Assembly (NCBI GenBank): GCA_026398675.1
Contig: JAPLSK010000262.1
Span: 1-9,362 of the forward strand
DNA length: 9,362 bases
Source: a bacterium
Lineage (GTDB): Bacteria > RBG-13-66-14
Direction of reading: 5' to 3'
Below the pieces are notes generated by a model, which saw only the letters and a program-made list of their open reading frames with translations, was not told the DNA's origin and did no database searches. The position numbers were made by a program, and so were the translations under genes. Positions 1 to 5,899 of this stretch are shown in pieces (positions within the stretch are counted from its first letter, which is position 1; the number at the start of each line of letters is the position of its first letter).

Positions 1-132
1 AATTCCCTCGCCGACCGAGGGGATGACGTACCCCTCGCTTTTGACCAGCTCGACGAGGTCCGGGTTAATCTCGTAGCTGTAGGCCAGGGCGAGGGCGGGG
101 AGGAGCAACGTCAATAAAGCCAGCTTACGCAA
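1..132 (-). CDS. Secreted protein of unknown function, N-terminal 44 codons only
   Basis: The reading frame begins at a TTG at 132-130 and stays open to the window edge, so only the N-terminus is visible. A GGAGG lies at 137-141, four bases before the TTG; the same short spacing precedes several other genes here. The peptide starts MRKLALLTLLLPALALA, a basic N-region followed by a hydrophobic core and an ALA cleavage signal, so it is a classical Sec signal peptide with cleavage near residue 17. The mature part begins YSYEINPDLVELVKSEGYVIPS, too little to assign a family. A sigma70-like promoter sits about 60 bases upstream. Export is well supported; function is unknown. Confidence 0.7.
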   Translation of the reverse strand, partial: MRKLALLTLLLPALALAYSYEINPDLVELVKSEGYVIPSVGEGI

Positions 133-195
133 GATTCCTCCTGCGGATTGGAGGGATGTTCAATTTTCTTTTTTTGAGATATGCGAGCAGAGATA

Positions 196-224
196 CAGAT
201 ACCTGAAAAAAATCCCGCAGTCAA
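196..224 (-). promoter_or_regulatory. Candidate sigma70 promoter for the secreted-protein gene
   Basis: On the minus strand TTGACT (224-219) is separated by exactly 17 bases from TATCTG (201-196). The predicted start of transcription is near 189, giving a leader of about 57 bases. The -35 is strong and the -10 is weak (three of six consensus positions), so this is moderate evidence. The tandem repeat array lies directly upstream of the -35. Confidence 0.45.
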
Positions 225-247
225 GGAGAGATTCGCTAGGGCATAAC

Positions 248-350
248 TCGGTTCGCCGGGGCGTAGCTCGCTTCGCTTGGTTCGCTCGGTTCGCTCGGTT
301 CGCCGGGGGCGTAGCTCGCTTCGCTCGGTTCGCTCGGTTCGCCGGGGGCG
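248..350. repeat. Nested tandem repeat array of the 9-mer TCGGTTCGC
   Basis: The 9-mer TCGGTTCGC (one copy TTGGTTCGC) recurs at about 248, 277, 286, 295, 325 and 334. The copies are embedded in a longer unit, GGGCGTAGCTCGCTTCGCT plus two or three 9-mers, that starts at 258 and again at 307, a 49-bp period. The two long units differ by one 9-mer and one base, which is what slippage would produce. An ORF crosses the array on the minus strand, but its peptide is only an Ala-Asn-Arg-Lys repeat and I do not call it a gene. The 13-mer CTCGCTTCGCTCG at 315-327 recurs inside the nitroreductase gene at 4986-4998. Confidence 0.85.
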
Positions 351-361
351 TCACTTCGTTT

Positions 362-1120
362 TTAACCCTGCGGCGTGACGGCGGGCTGGGAGTACGTTAA
401 AAAGGCGTTCTCGGGGAGGTACCGGAGGATAGTTGCCGGCACCCCGTCCGGCGTCCCCCCGAACCGCCGGTACCCCTGCACGGCGCTGGCCACGAAGGCC
501 TCGCTCGGCGGCTTGCCCAGCTCGATGAGCCGGGCGATGAGCTTGAGCTCGCAGCGGTAGACCAGGAGGTTCTCGTAGTCCGAGTAGGTCACCTCCACGG
601 TCGAGTAGGCGTGGGGAAGGGTGTGCAGCGTCTCGTGATAGGCCAGGCAGTAGAGGTCGGAGGAGTTGGAGACGGCCGCGGAGCCGATGGGCCTCAAGTA
701 GATTTGACAGATGAGGTAGCCGGTGGCGGGGTCCTCCTTGAAGGGGCTGCAGCTCCCCAGGTTTACCCAGTGGCTGAACCCGGGGTTGTTCTCCAGGGTG
801 GGATCGTCCCCCACGGTTATCCTGACCTGCCGTTTCCCCCCGGCGGCGACCATCTTGAGGGGTGAAAGGTTGAGGATGGCCCCGGCCAGCCCCTCGTATT
901 TCGCGGGATCGGGAAGGTTCTCGGTGGCGTAGAGATTACCCTCCAGGACCACGCCGGTTTCGGTTTCCGTCGAGTGGGAGAGCTCCTTGGCGTAGAGGTG
1001 GCCCGCCAGCCAGAGGACGGCGACCAGCAGGGCGACGAAGACCCCCTGCCGTGCCCGGTGCCGGGCGAGGAGCCGGGTCAGCTTCTTCAGCGGATCCCTC
1101 TTGCGCTCTTTCTTCTTCAT
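362..1120 (-). CDS. Membrane-anchored protein with HETLH zinc-metalloprotease-like motif
   Basis: This 252-residue protein has a strongly basic N-terminus (residues 1-25), one hydrophobic segment at about 27-44, and then a long soluble part, so it is probably a signal-anchored protein facing the periplasm or cell surface. Residues 162-166 read HETLH, an HExxH zinc-binding motif, in the context CLAYHETLHTLPHAYST. His170 or one of the acidic residues further on (Glu183, Glu191) could be the third zinc ligand. This suggests a metallopeptidase, but I cannot place it in a named family, and HExxH also occurs by chance. It lies 54 bases downstream of the lipoprotein gene on the same strand. A TAGTAT at 1145-1150 could be a -10 of its own, without a good -35. 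The ribosome-binding site is weak (AGGGG about 12 bases before ATG). Confidence 0.75.
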   Translation of the reverse strand: MKKKERKRDPLKKLTRLLARHRARQGVFVALLVAVLWLAGHLYAKELSHSTETETGVVLEGNLYATENLPDPAKYEGLAGAILNLSPLKMVAAGGKRQVRITVGDDPTLENNPGFSHWVNLGSCSPFKEDPATGYLICQIYLRPIGSAAVSNSSDLYCLAYHETLHTLPHAYSTVEVTYSDYENLLVYRCELKLIARLIELGKPPSEAFVASAVQGYRRFGGTPDGVPATILRYLPENAFLTYSQPAVTPQG

Positions 1121-1174
1121 GGTTTGTTATCGCCCCTGACGAACATACTATGCTGGCCAGTCCCGGACAGTGGG

Positions 1175-1495
1175 CTACCGCTCTAATCGTTTCTCTAGCT
1201 GGTCCACTACAAAAAGCTGAAAAGCAAGTGCGGTGGTCATATTCTCTTCAAGAAGGATACCACGAATCCTATTTACACGCCCCTCGTCCATAATGAGCTT
1301 GTTGACGTAAGTCTCGAAATCTTCCGCACTCCAGCCGTAGGAATCCAAAACCTTGTCGAAATCCGCCCCTGGGTCGTCCTTAGTCCCAAGTTCGAGAAAA
1401 AATGCCACGAAGTTCTCATCGTTAAGCTCCTTGCTGCAACCAGAAACGCAGAGCAGGAAGAGGACGGCCAGGAATACAACCAGTATCCGTTTCAT
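1175..1495 (-). CDS. Small lipoprotein of unknown function
   Basis: The 106-residue product starts MKRILVVFLAVLFLLCVSGC. It has two basic residues, a hydrophobic core and a VSGC lipobox with the acylated cysteine at residue 20, so it should be processed by signal peptidase II and tethered to a membrane. The mature part is acidic and probably helical, with a repeated feel of aspartate-phenylalanine-tyrosine (for example SYGWSAEDFETYVNKLIMDE). I recognise no family. A good AAGGAG lies six bases before the ATG. The coding sequence is lower in GC than the kinase and operon genes nearby. It is followed by the HETLH protein gene on the same strand, so the two may be cotranscribed. Confidence 0.75.
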   Translation of the reverse strand: MKRILVVFLAVLFLLCVSGCSKELNDENFVAFFLELGTKDDPGADFDKVLDSYGWSAEDFETYVNKLIMDEGRVNRIRGILLEENMTTALAFQLFVVDQLEKRLER

Positions 1496-1608
1496 CTCTT
1501 GCTCCTTTTTTATTTAGACCTACATCCAAGAGCGGGCTTCGGCGTTCACTCAATAGGGATAAGCTATTCGTACGTCCTCTTAATCCACCCCCAACTTATA
1601 TAATCGGT

Positions 1609-2241
1609 TTAGGGTTCGGGGTCCGAGGGCTCCCACTCCACGCGAATTCTGAGGTCGGTCTCCAGTGTCTGCCATTTGGCCAGCCTCTGGATGCCCTCGA
1701 AAATTTCCTCTGTGGTAGCCACATCCCACGTCCTAGTGCGCGAGTGATTGTATTCCCAGTCATGCGTGAAATCTGCGCGTAGAACTGACGTTTTAAGCTT
1801 AATGACTATAAAAAACTCCGGCGGAACCTCTACGGGCTCATTCAATGTCAGGGTGTGCCAGGCGTTGTACACGGGTTCCTTTAAGTCGTGAAGTGGCGCT
1901 GTATAAACCAGCGGACCGGCCAGAATTTCGCCTGGGTTGTCGTCATCGCCCCTTGAGTAAATGTACAGTGTTGGCGAGTAAGAGTACGAAGTAGAGTCCT
2001 CGGCGGGGTTGGCGAAGAAATCAAAATCGCATTTTAATATACTGATCATCCCCGCCTGCCCCCCTGTATCTCCTGGCCCATCTTCTCCTTCAGCGTCATG
2101 GAACAAGACGGCCACGTATACACTCCTGATGGATATACACCCCTGTGCGGCTTGCTGGGATGCCTCATCATCATCCCAGTAAAGCTCCGTCGCGGATAGG
2201 CCGCAGACAAAAACCAGGCTAAAAGCTACGACTCTCCACAT
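1609..2241 (-). CDS. Secreted beta-rich protein of unknown function
   Basis: The 210-residue product begins MWRVVAFSLVFVCGLSA, a signal peptide with probable cleavage after Ala17. The mature chain is rich in aromatic, acidic and alternating hydrophobic residues. It contains a run resembling extracellular beta-sandwich modules in which a strand ending in a DDDNPGE turn (after SPTLYIYSRG) is followed by W-H-T-L-T-L and F-F-I-V-I-K strands. No catalytic motif is visible and I assign no family. The start is well fixed: GGAGG at 2249-2253 lies seven bases before the ATG, and a near-consensus promoter lies just upstream. GC is clearly lower than in coaX next door. About 110 bases with no obvious gene separate it from the lipoprotein gene. 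Confidence 0.75.
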   Translation of the reverse strand: MWRVVAFSLVFVCGLSATELYWDDDEASQQAAQGCISIRSVYVAVLFHDAEGEDGPGDTGGQAGMISILKCDFDFFANPAEDSTSYSYSPTLYIYSRGDDDNPGEILAGPLVYTAPLHDLKEPVYNAWHTLTLNEPVEVPPEFFIVIKLKTSVLRADFTHDWEYNHSRTRTWDVATTEEIFEGIQRLAKWQTLETDLRIRVEWEPSDPEP

Positions 2242-2278
2242 TTAGCTGCCTCCATCGGCAAAGGGGTCCATCCAATCC

Positions 2279-2306
2279 ATTATATCCCGTCGGTCGGATA
2301 TTTCAA
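2279..2306 (-). promoter_or_regulatory. Strong sigma70-type promoter for the secreted beta-rich protein
   Basis: On the minus strand TTGAAA (2306-2301) and a perfect TATAAT (2284-2279) are separated by 16 bases. Transcription should start near 2272, about 31 bases before the ATG at 2241. The -35 overlaps the stop codon of coaX (2305-2303). The downstream genes therefore have a promoter of their own, independent of the kinase gene. Confidence 0.75.
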
Positions 2307-3040
2307 AGGCCCGCCGCCACCCTGGCGCAACCCTCCAGGACGGCGAAGGGGCGGACCCGCGCCCACGGGTAAGCCGCGGCGTATCTGGGCGCGTTGCCCC
2401 CGTGGAAGAGGAGCGGCAATCGCCCCAACGGCAGACCGAGGCAATCGGCGTACCCCGCGAGCAGCCGCGCCACGGCCGCCTCGACCTGGACCCGGGCGCC
2501 CAGGCGCAGGCACCCCTCGGTGGTCGAGCCGAAGGCCGCGTCCGGCGGCGCGTCGGCGGGCTCCAGTCGCGGCAGGGTCCCCAGCTTCCCCAATCCCGCT
2601 AGGATGACCCCCTCGCCGGCCAGAATCGCCCCCCCGGCGAACACCGGTTCGCCGTCCCGGACCCGCACCAGGTCCACGGTCACCGCGGTCCCGCAGCCCA
2701 GCACGGCGACGGGCGCGCCGAGTTCCCGGACCGCGGCGTGGGCCGCCAGCACCCGGTCGTCGCCGAGCCCCTCCCCGTACAGGGCGGCCAGGGGGCACCG
2801 TTCCCGTGCGTTTACCGGCAGGATTCCCCGCCGCCCGAGCCAGCCCCGCAGCGCCTCGCGGGCCGGCGGATGGGTGGAGACGCCCAGGGCGCCGGATATC
2901 CCCTCGAACTCGGCGAGCGCCGCCCCGGGGTCGGCGGCGAAATCCGCCGCGTCATACACGCGGACCGGCCCCAGTACGCCATCGGCGACACTGGCGAGCT
3001 TGACCCGGGAGTTGCCAAGATCGAAAACAAGGTATACCAT
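2303..3040 (-). CDS. coaX: Type III pantothenate kinase (CoaX)
   Basis: CoaX phosphorylates pantothenate to 4'-phosphopantothenate with ATP, the first step of coenzyme A synthesis, in the cytoplasm. With the start chosen here the protein has 245 residues, normal for the family. It shows the phosphate-binding signature DLGNSRVK at residues 7-14, the GLGDDR segment at 91-96 that carries the catalytic aspartate, and CGTAVTVD at 116-123, followed by GGAILAGEG at 136-144. A GTG at 3073 would add eleven residues, but CoaX proteins typically begin two to six residues before the DxGN motif, so the ATG at 3040 fits better. No Shine-Dalgarno precedes that ATG; a promoter-like pair ends six bases before it, so the mRNA may be leaderless. 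The gene is divergent from elbB with only about 44 bases between starts. Confidence 0.93.
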   Translation of the reverse strand: MVYLVFDLGNSRVKLASVADGVLGPVRVYDAADFAADPGAALAEFEGISGALGVSTHPPAREALRGWLGRRGILPVNARERCPLAALYGEGLGDDRVLAAHAAVRELGAPVAVLGCGTAVTVDLVRVRDGEPVFAGGAILAGEGVILAGLGKLGTLPRLEPADAPPDAAFGSTTEGCLRLGARVQVEAAVARLLAGYADCLGLPLGRLPLLFHGGNAPRYAAAYPWARVRPFAVLEGCARVAAGL

Positions 3041-3046
3041 GGGGAC

Positions 3047-3075
3047 AGCATAGCAATCGCGGTATTTTCCCACAA
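3047..3075 (-). promoter_or_regulatory. Candidate promoter giving a leaderless coaX mRNA
   Basis: On the minus strand TTGTGG (3075-3070) is 17 bases from TATGCT (3052-3047). A start seven bases past the -10 would fall on or beside the A of the coaX ATG at 3040. That would explain why no ribosome-binding site is seen. Match to consensus is only moderate (3/6 and 4/6). Confidence 0.4.
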
Positions 3076-3084
3076 GGAGGAAAA

Positions 3085-3747
3085 ATTCAGAAAAAGGTGG
3101 CGGTTATCCTGTCCGGCTGCGGGGTCAAGGACGGGGCCGAGATTCACGAGGCCGCCTGCGTCCTTTTGGCGATAAAAAAGGCCGGCGCCGACTACGTCTG
3201 CTACGCCCCGAACAAGCCCCAGCACGACGTGGTGGACCACCTCAAGTCCGCCCCCACCGGCGAGAGCCGCAACGTGCTGACCGAGTCCGCGCGCATCGCC
3301 CGGGGCGACATCCGCGACCTGGCCTCGTTCAAGGCCGCCGACTGCGACGCCCTGGTCATCCCCGGCGGTTTCGGTAGCGCCAAGAACCTCTCCGACTACG
3401 CCTTCAAGGGCGCCGATGCCACTCCGGACCCCCAGTTCGCCGCCGCGGTCAAGGCCATGCACGCCGCGGGCAAGCCGGTGGGCGCCATCTGCATCACCCC
3501 CGCCGTGGTGGCCAGCGTCTTCAGGGGCACCGGCGTCTCGCCCACCCTCACCATCGGCACCGACCCCGGCACCGCCGCCGACATCGAGGCCATGGGCTCC
3601 AGGCACGTCAAGTGCGCCCCCACGGACTGCGTGGTGGACGAGAAGAACCGCATCGTCACCACCCCGGCCTACATGTCGGCCGCCCATATCGGCGAGGTGT
3701 ACGAGGGGGTCTGTAAGCTGGTCAAAGAGGTTCTCCGGCTGGCGTGA
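3085..3747 (+). CDS. elbB: Isoprenoid biosynthesis glyoxalase ElbB (DJ-1/PfpI superfamily)
   Basis: The product matches ElbB along its whole length. It has the N-terminal VAVILSGCGVKDGAEIHEA, then TRNVL-like SRNVLTESARIARGDIR, PGGFGSAKNLSDYA, GKPVGAICITPAVV carrying the nucleophile-elbow cysteine (Cys136 from the ATT start), LTIGTD, and VTTPAYM near the end. ElbB is a glutamine-amidotransferase-like protein with reported glyoxalase activity; its link to isoprenoid synthesis is by name and indirect evidence. The start is unusual. The first conventional start is a GTG at 3097, but AGGAGG lies at 3075-3080, 16 bases from it. The in-frame ATT at 3085 is four bases away and gives (M)QKKVAVILSGCG, the normal family N-terminus. 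From ATT the protein is 220 residues, from GTG 216. It heads a plus-strand run with the radical SAM and nitroreductase genes. Confidence 0.93.
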   Translation: MQKKVAVILSGCGVKDGAEIHEAACVLLAIKKAGADYVCYAPNKPQHDVVDHLKSAPTGESRNVLTESARIARGDIRDLASFKAADCDALVIPGGFGSAKNLSDYAFKGADATPDPQFAAAVKAMHAAGKPVGAICITPAVVASVFRGTGVSPTLTIGTDPGTAADIEAMGSRHVKCAPTDCVVDEKNRIVTTPAYMSAAHIGEVYEGVCKLVKEVLRLA

Positions 3748-3772
3748 GCCCGGTATTGGCGCGAAACGTGGC

Positions 3773-3787
3773 GGGGGCGCGTCCCCC
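3773..3787 (+). other. GC hairpin between elbB and the radical SAM gene
   Basis: GGGGG (3773-3777) and CCCCC (3783-3787) pair around a CGCGT loop in the 59-base gap between the two genes. No U-run follows, so it is not a standard terminator. It ends ten bases before the ribosome-binding site of the next gene and could act as an mRNA processing or stability element. Confidence 0.5.
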
Positions 3788-3806
3788 GTCCCTGACGAGG
3801 AGCCGC

Positions 3807-4736
3807 GTGTACGTTTTCGGACCGGTGCCAAGCCGTCGTCTCGGGGTCTCCCTGGGGCTCGACGTCACGCCGCGCAAGACGTGCAGCCTGAACTGCGTCT
3901 ACTGCCAGCTCGGCCCGACGGACCGGCCCACGGTCGAACGCCGGAGCTTCTTCGACCCGGAGGCGTTTTTCGCCGAGCTCGAGGAGCGGGCGCCGGGCCT
4001 GCCGCCCATTGACTACGCCACCTTCTCCGGCTCCGGGGAGCCGACGCTCAACGCGGACCTGGGCCGTCTTATCGAGGGGGCGAGGCGTATTCTAAAGGCG
4101 CCCGTGGCCGTCATCACCAACGGCACCCTGACCCCCGACCCGGCGGTGCGGGCGGATCTCGTCCGGGCCGACCTGCTCCTGCCCAGCCTGGACGCCGCGA
4201 GCCGGGCGGTCTTCGAGCGCGTCAACCGGCCGGCGCCGGGCCTCGATATAGAGGTCATCATCGCCGGGCTGGCGGCGCTCCGGGAGGAGTACGGCGGGGG
4301 AATCCACCTGGAAATCCTCCTGGTGGCCGGGCTGAACGATACCGAGGAGGAACTTGGGTGTCTACGCGCGGCGGTGAACCGCATCGGCCCCGACGTGGTC
4401 CACCTGAACACGGTGGTTCGGCCGCCGGCGGTGCTGTCCGCCCGGGCCGTACCCGCGGACCGCCTCTTCGAGATAGCGGCGGGCTTCGACCCCCCGGCCA
4501 GGGTCATTGCCGACTACGCCGGTCCCGTCACCCGCGAGAGGGCCCTGGATCTGGAGACCGAGATTACCGCGTACCTCCTGCGCCGGCCGGCGAGGGCCGC
4601 GGACCTGGCCACGATGTTCGGCCGCGACGAGCGCGAGGTGGAGGGCGCCCTCAAGGAGCTGACCTCCCGGGGTCAAGTCCTGTTGCGGAACATGGACGGG
4701 GAGGCGTACTACACCCACGTGGAGGGGGAATCTTGA
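3807..4736 (+). CDS. Radical SAM protein, COG0731 (TYW1-like) type, with C-terminal winged-helix-like region
   Basis: The 309-residue protein opens MYVFGPVPSRRLG, the hallmark of the COG0731 radical SAM group. The [4Fe-4S]-binding cluster C26-x3-C30-x2-C33 (TCSLNCVYCQLG) follows, then SGSGEPT at 74-80, which is the SAM-contacting motif, and ITNGTL a little later. From about residue 250 the sequence (ITAYLLRRPARAADLATMFG) looks like a winged helix-turn-helix domain. I start it at GTG 3807 rather than at an upstream GTG at 3744. GAGGAG at 3797-3802 is four bases before 3807, and the family starts right at the YVFGPVPSRR motif. Members are related to wyosine-synthesis enzymes, but the substrate of these bacterial forms is not established. 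Its stop codon overlaps the start of the nitroreductase. Confidence 0.9.
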   Translation: MYVFGPVPSRRLGVSLGLDVTPRKTCSLNCVYCQLGPTDRPTVERRSFFDPEAFFAELEERAPGLPPIDYATFSGSGEPTLNADLGRLIEGARRILKAPVAVITNGTLTPDPAVRADLVRADLLLPSLDAASRAVFERVNRPAPGLDIEVIIAGLAALREEYGGGIHLEILLVAGLNDTEEELGCLRAAVNRIGPDVVHLNTVVRPPAVLSARAVPADRLFEIAAGFDPPARVIADYAGPVTRERALDLETEITAYLLRRPARAADLATMFGRDEREVEGALKELTSRGQVLLRNMDGEAYYTHVEGES

Positions 4737-5389
4737 GCTACGAGGTACTCCAGGGAATCATCCGGGGGCGGCGCAGCGTCCGGGCCTTCAAGCCGGACCC
4801 CGTTCCCCCCGCGGATGTGGAGAGGATGCTCGATGCGGCGCTGTGGGCCCCCTCGGGGAGCAACACCCAACCCTGGTTCTTCACCGCGGTCAGCGACCGG
4901 ACCGTTATCGCCCGGGCGGCGGACCTCGTCCGGCTGGAGGTCGAGCGCGTTTCTCTGGAAGTGTCCGGTTTTGCCGGAGGCATTACTCGCTTCGCTCGTT
5001 TTGCCGAGACGGGGAAAGGCCTGGCGCGTTGGGGCACCTTCTTCGAGGGGGCGCCGCTGGTCTTCTTCGTCGCCGGGCGGAGGGAGCAGTCCTCCTGGCG
5101 GATGAGGCTGGCCGAGGTTCTCCCTGGGCACCCTGCCGCGGGGGAGGGCACGTCCTGGCTGGTCAGCTGCGCCGCGGCCGTCCAGAACCTCCTCCTCGCG
5201 GTCCACGCCCTGGGCTACGGCGCCTGCTGGATGGGCGCCCCCCTGGTGGCGCGGGTGACGCTGGAGGAACTGCTGGAGCTGCCCGAGGGGTACGAGCTTC
5301 TGGCGGTGGTTCCGGTGGGCCGTTCCGCCGAGGAGCCGTCCCCGCCGCGGCGCCGACCGACGGGGGAGACGGTCCGGCTGATGGATTGA
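4733..5389 (+). CDS. Nitroreductase-family FMN-dependent oxidoreductase
   Basis: The 218-residue protein has the nitroreductase fold signature: IIRGRRSVRAF at 9-19 (FMN phosphate contacts), ALWAPSGSNTQPWFF at 36-50, FFEGAPLVFFV at 103-113, and the C-terminal LGYGACWMGAP at 160-170 with LPEGYELLAVVPVG at 183-196. Family members reduce diverse electron acceptors with NAD(P)H through FMN; the substrate cannot be read from sequence. The start is the TTG at 4733, which shares TTGA with the stop of the radical SAM gene and has GGAGG upstream at 4721-4725, so the two are very likely translationally coupled. Residues about 78-92 (VSGFAGGITRFARF) are encoded by a repeat-like stretch with two hairpins, in what is probably a variable loop. 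No clear terminator follows. Confidence 0.9.
   Translation: MSYEVLQGIIRGRRSVRAFKPDPVPPADVERMLDAALWAPSGSNTQPWFFTAVSDRTVIARAADLVRLEVERVSLEVSGFAGGITRFARFAETGKGLARWGTFFEGAPLVFFVAGRREQSSWRMRLAEVLPGHPAAGEGTSWLVSCAAAVQNLLLAVHALGYGACWMGAPLVARVTLEELLELPEGYELLAVVPVGRSAEEPSPPRRRPTGETVRLMD
4964..5008 (+). repeat. REP-like double hairpin inside the nitroreductase gene
   Basis: Two small hairpins with related TTTTG loops stand in tandem: TCCGG-TTTTG-CCGGA (4964-4978) and CTCG-TTTTGC-CGAG (4995-5008). Between and overlapping them is CTCGCTTCGCTCG (4986-4998), identical to a 13-mer in the intergenic array at 315-327. The stretch has more T than the surrounding GC-rich coding sequence and keeps the reading frame. 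It may be a captured repeat element; it may also be ordinary coding sequence with a chance match. Confidence 0.5.
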
Positions 5390-5447
5390 GCGGACGCGGG
5401 GTCTTTAAATAAACAAAATATCAATAGCTTTACCCCCGGATTTTTTC

Positions 5448-5476
5448 TTGACGGGGAAATCCAAACGGGATAGTAT
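5448..5476 (+). promoter_or_regulatory. Sigma70-type promoter of the ferredoxin gene
   Basis: TTGACG (5448-5453) and TAGTAT (5471-5476) are separated by exactly 17 bases. Transcription should begin near 5483, leaving a leader of about 50 bases. The 145-base gap downstream of the nitroreductase is AT-rich around 5405-5450. It contains a GGGGT...ACCCC pair followed by a T-run (to 5447) that might be a weak terminator for the upstream operon. Confidence 0.7.
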
Positions 5477-5534
5477 CCCCTACGGCTATTCGACACCCCC
5501 CCGGTAGGGAATCAGGCCATCGAAGGAGGAGTCC

Positions 5535-5705
5535 ATGGCGTATGTGATTACCGACGAGTGCGTGGAGTGCGGGGCCTGCGTGCCCGAGTGTCCGGAAGAG
5601 GCCATCTCCGAAGGCGAGCCCTACGTGATTGACCCCGAGCTCTGCTCCGACTGCGGCACCTGTGCCGAGGTCTGCCCCACCGAGGCGATTCTACCCGGCG
5701 AGTAG
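5535..5705 (+). CDS. 2[4Fe-4S] ferredoxin, 56 residues
   Basis: This small gene encodes MAYVITDECVECGACVPECP and a second half ending in PTEAILPGE. The two cluster-binding motifs are complete: C9-x2-C12-x2-C15-x3-C19-P and C37-x2-C40-x2-C43-x3-C47-P. Length and spacing are typical of bacterial (clostridial-type) dicluster ferredoxins, which carry low-potential electrons in the cytoplasm. AAGGAGG ends five bases before the ATG, and a strong promoter lies upstream, so it is likely transcribed alone and well. It could supply electrons to the neighbouring radical SAM enzyme or nitroreductase, but that is inference from position only. A tandem hairpin array starts 38 bases after the stop. Confidence 0.95.
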   Translation: MAYVITDECVECGACVPECPEEAISEGEPYVIDPELCSDCGTCAEVCPTEAILPGE

Positions 5706-5743
5706 CCCGCGCCTGTATCGCCGCCGAATAGCGAGTGGAATTC

Positions 5744-5850
5744 AAGGGGCCCGAGAGGGTCCCTTCATAATAAGAGCTTGAAACCCGGGGGGCCCGAGAG
5801 GGTCCCTTCGTCAAAGCGCGTGAAATTCAAGGGGCCCGAAAGGGTCCCTT
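5744..5850 (+). repeat. Three tandem GNRA-capped hairpins downstream of the ferredoxin gene
   Basis: Three near-identical 22-base hairpins stand at 5744-5765, 5787-5808 and 5829-5850, a period of 42-43 bases. Copies 1 and 3 pair AAGGGGCCC with GGGTCCCTT over nine positions, including one G-U pair; copy 2 replaces the first AA by GG, still able to pair with UU. The loops are GAGA, GAGA and GAAA, all GNRA tetraloops. The flanks (GAAATTCAA and CTTCGTC) are partly repeated too. No run of U follows any copy, so they are not textbook terminators, although the stem resembles the real terminator at 7910-7932. Confidence 0.85.
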
Positions 5851-5899
5851 CGTCGTCCCCAGAGTCCCGTTTTTTCACGGGGGTGTGTGACGGGGTCCA

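Noticed and set aside
248..350. CRISPR array
   Set aside because: Units are nested 9-mers without unique spacers; it is simple tandem duplication.
160..354. 64-residue minus-strand ORF
   Set aside because: Its sequence is only the translation of the 9-bp tandem array followed by unrelated AT-rich DNA, with no ribosome-binding site.
3041..3073. GTG at 3073 as the coaX start
   Set aside because: It would add eleven residues before the DLGNSRVK motif, lacks a ribosome-binding site, and runs into the elbB leader; the ATG at 3040 gives the usual N-terminus.
3744..3806. GTG at 3744 as the radical SAM start
   Set aside because: It overlaps the elbB stop and adds 21 residues foreign to the family; GTG 3807 has a well-placed GAGGAG and gives the normal YVFGPVPSRR start.
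2812..3831. 339-residue minus-strand ORF opposite elbB and part of coaX
   Set aside because: Gly/Ala/Asp/Val-rich antisense frame overlapping two genes with clear family motifs.
5744..5850. CRISPR or attachment-site array
   Set aside because: Only three copies, partly similar intervals of about 20 bases, and no cas genes or integrase nearby; the hairpin structure explains the conservation better.
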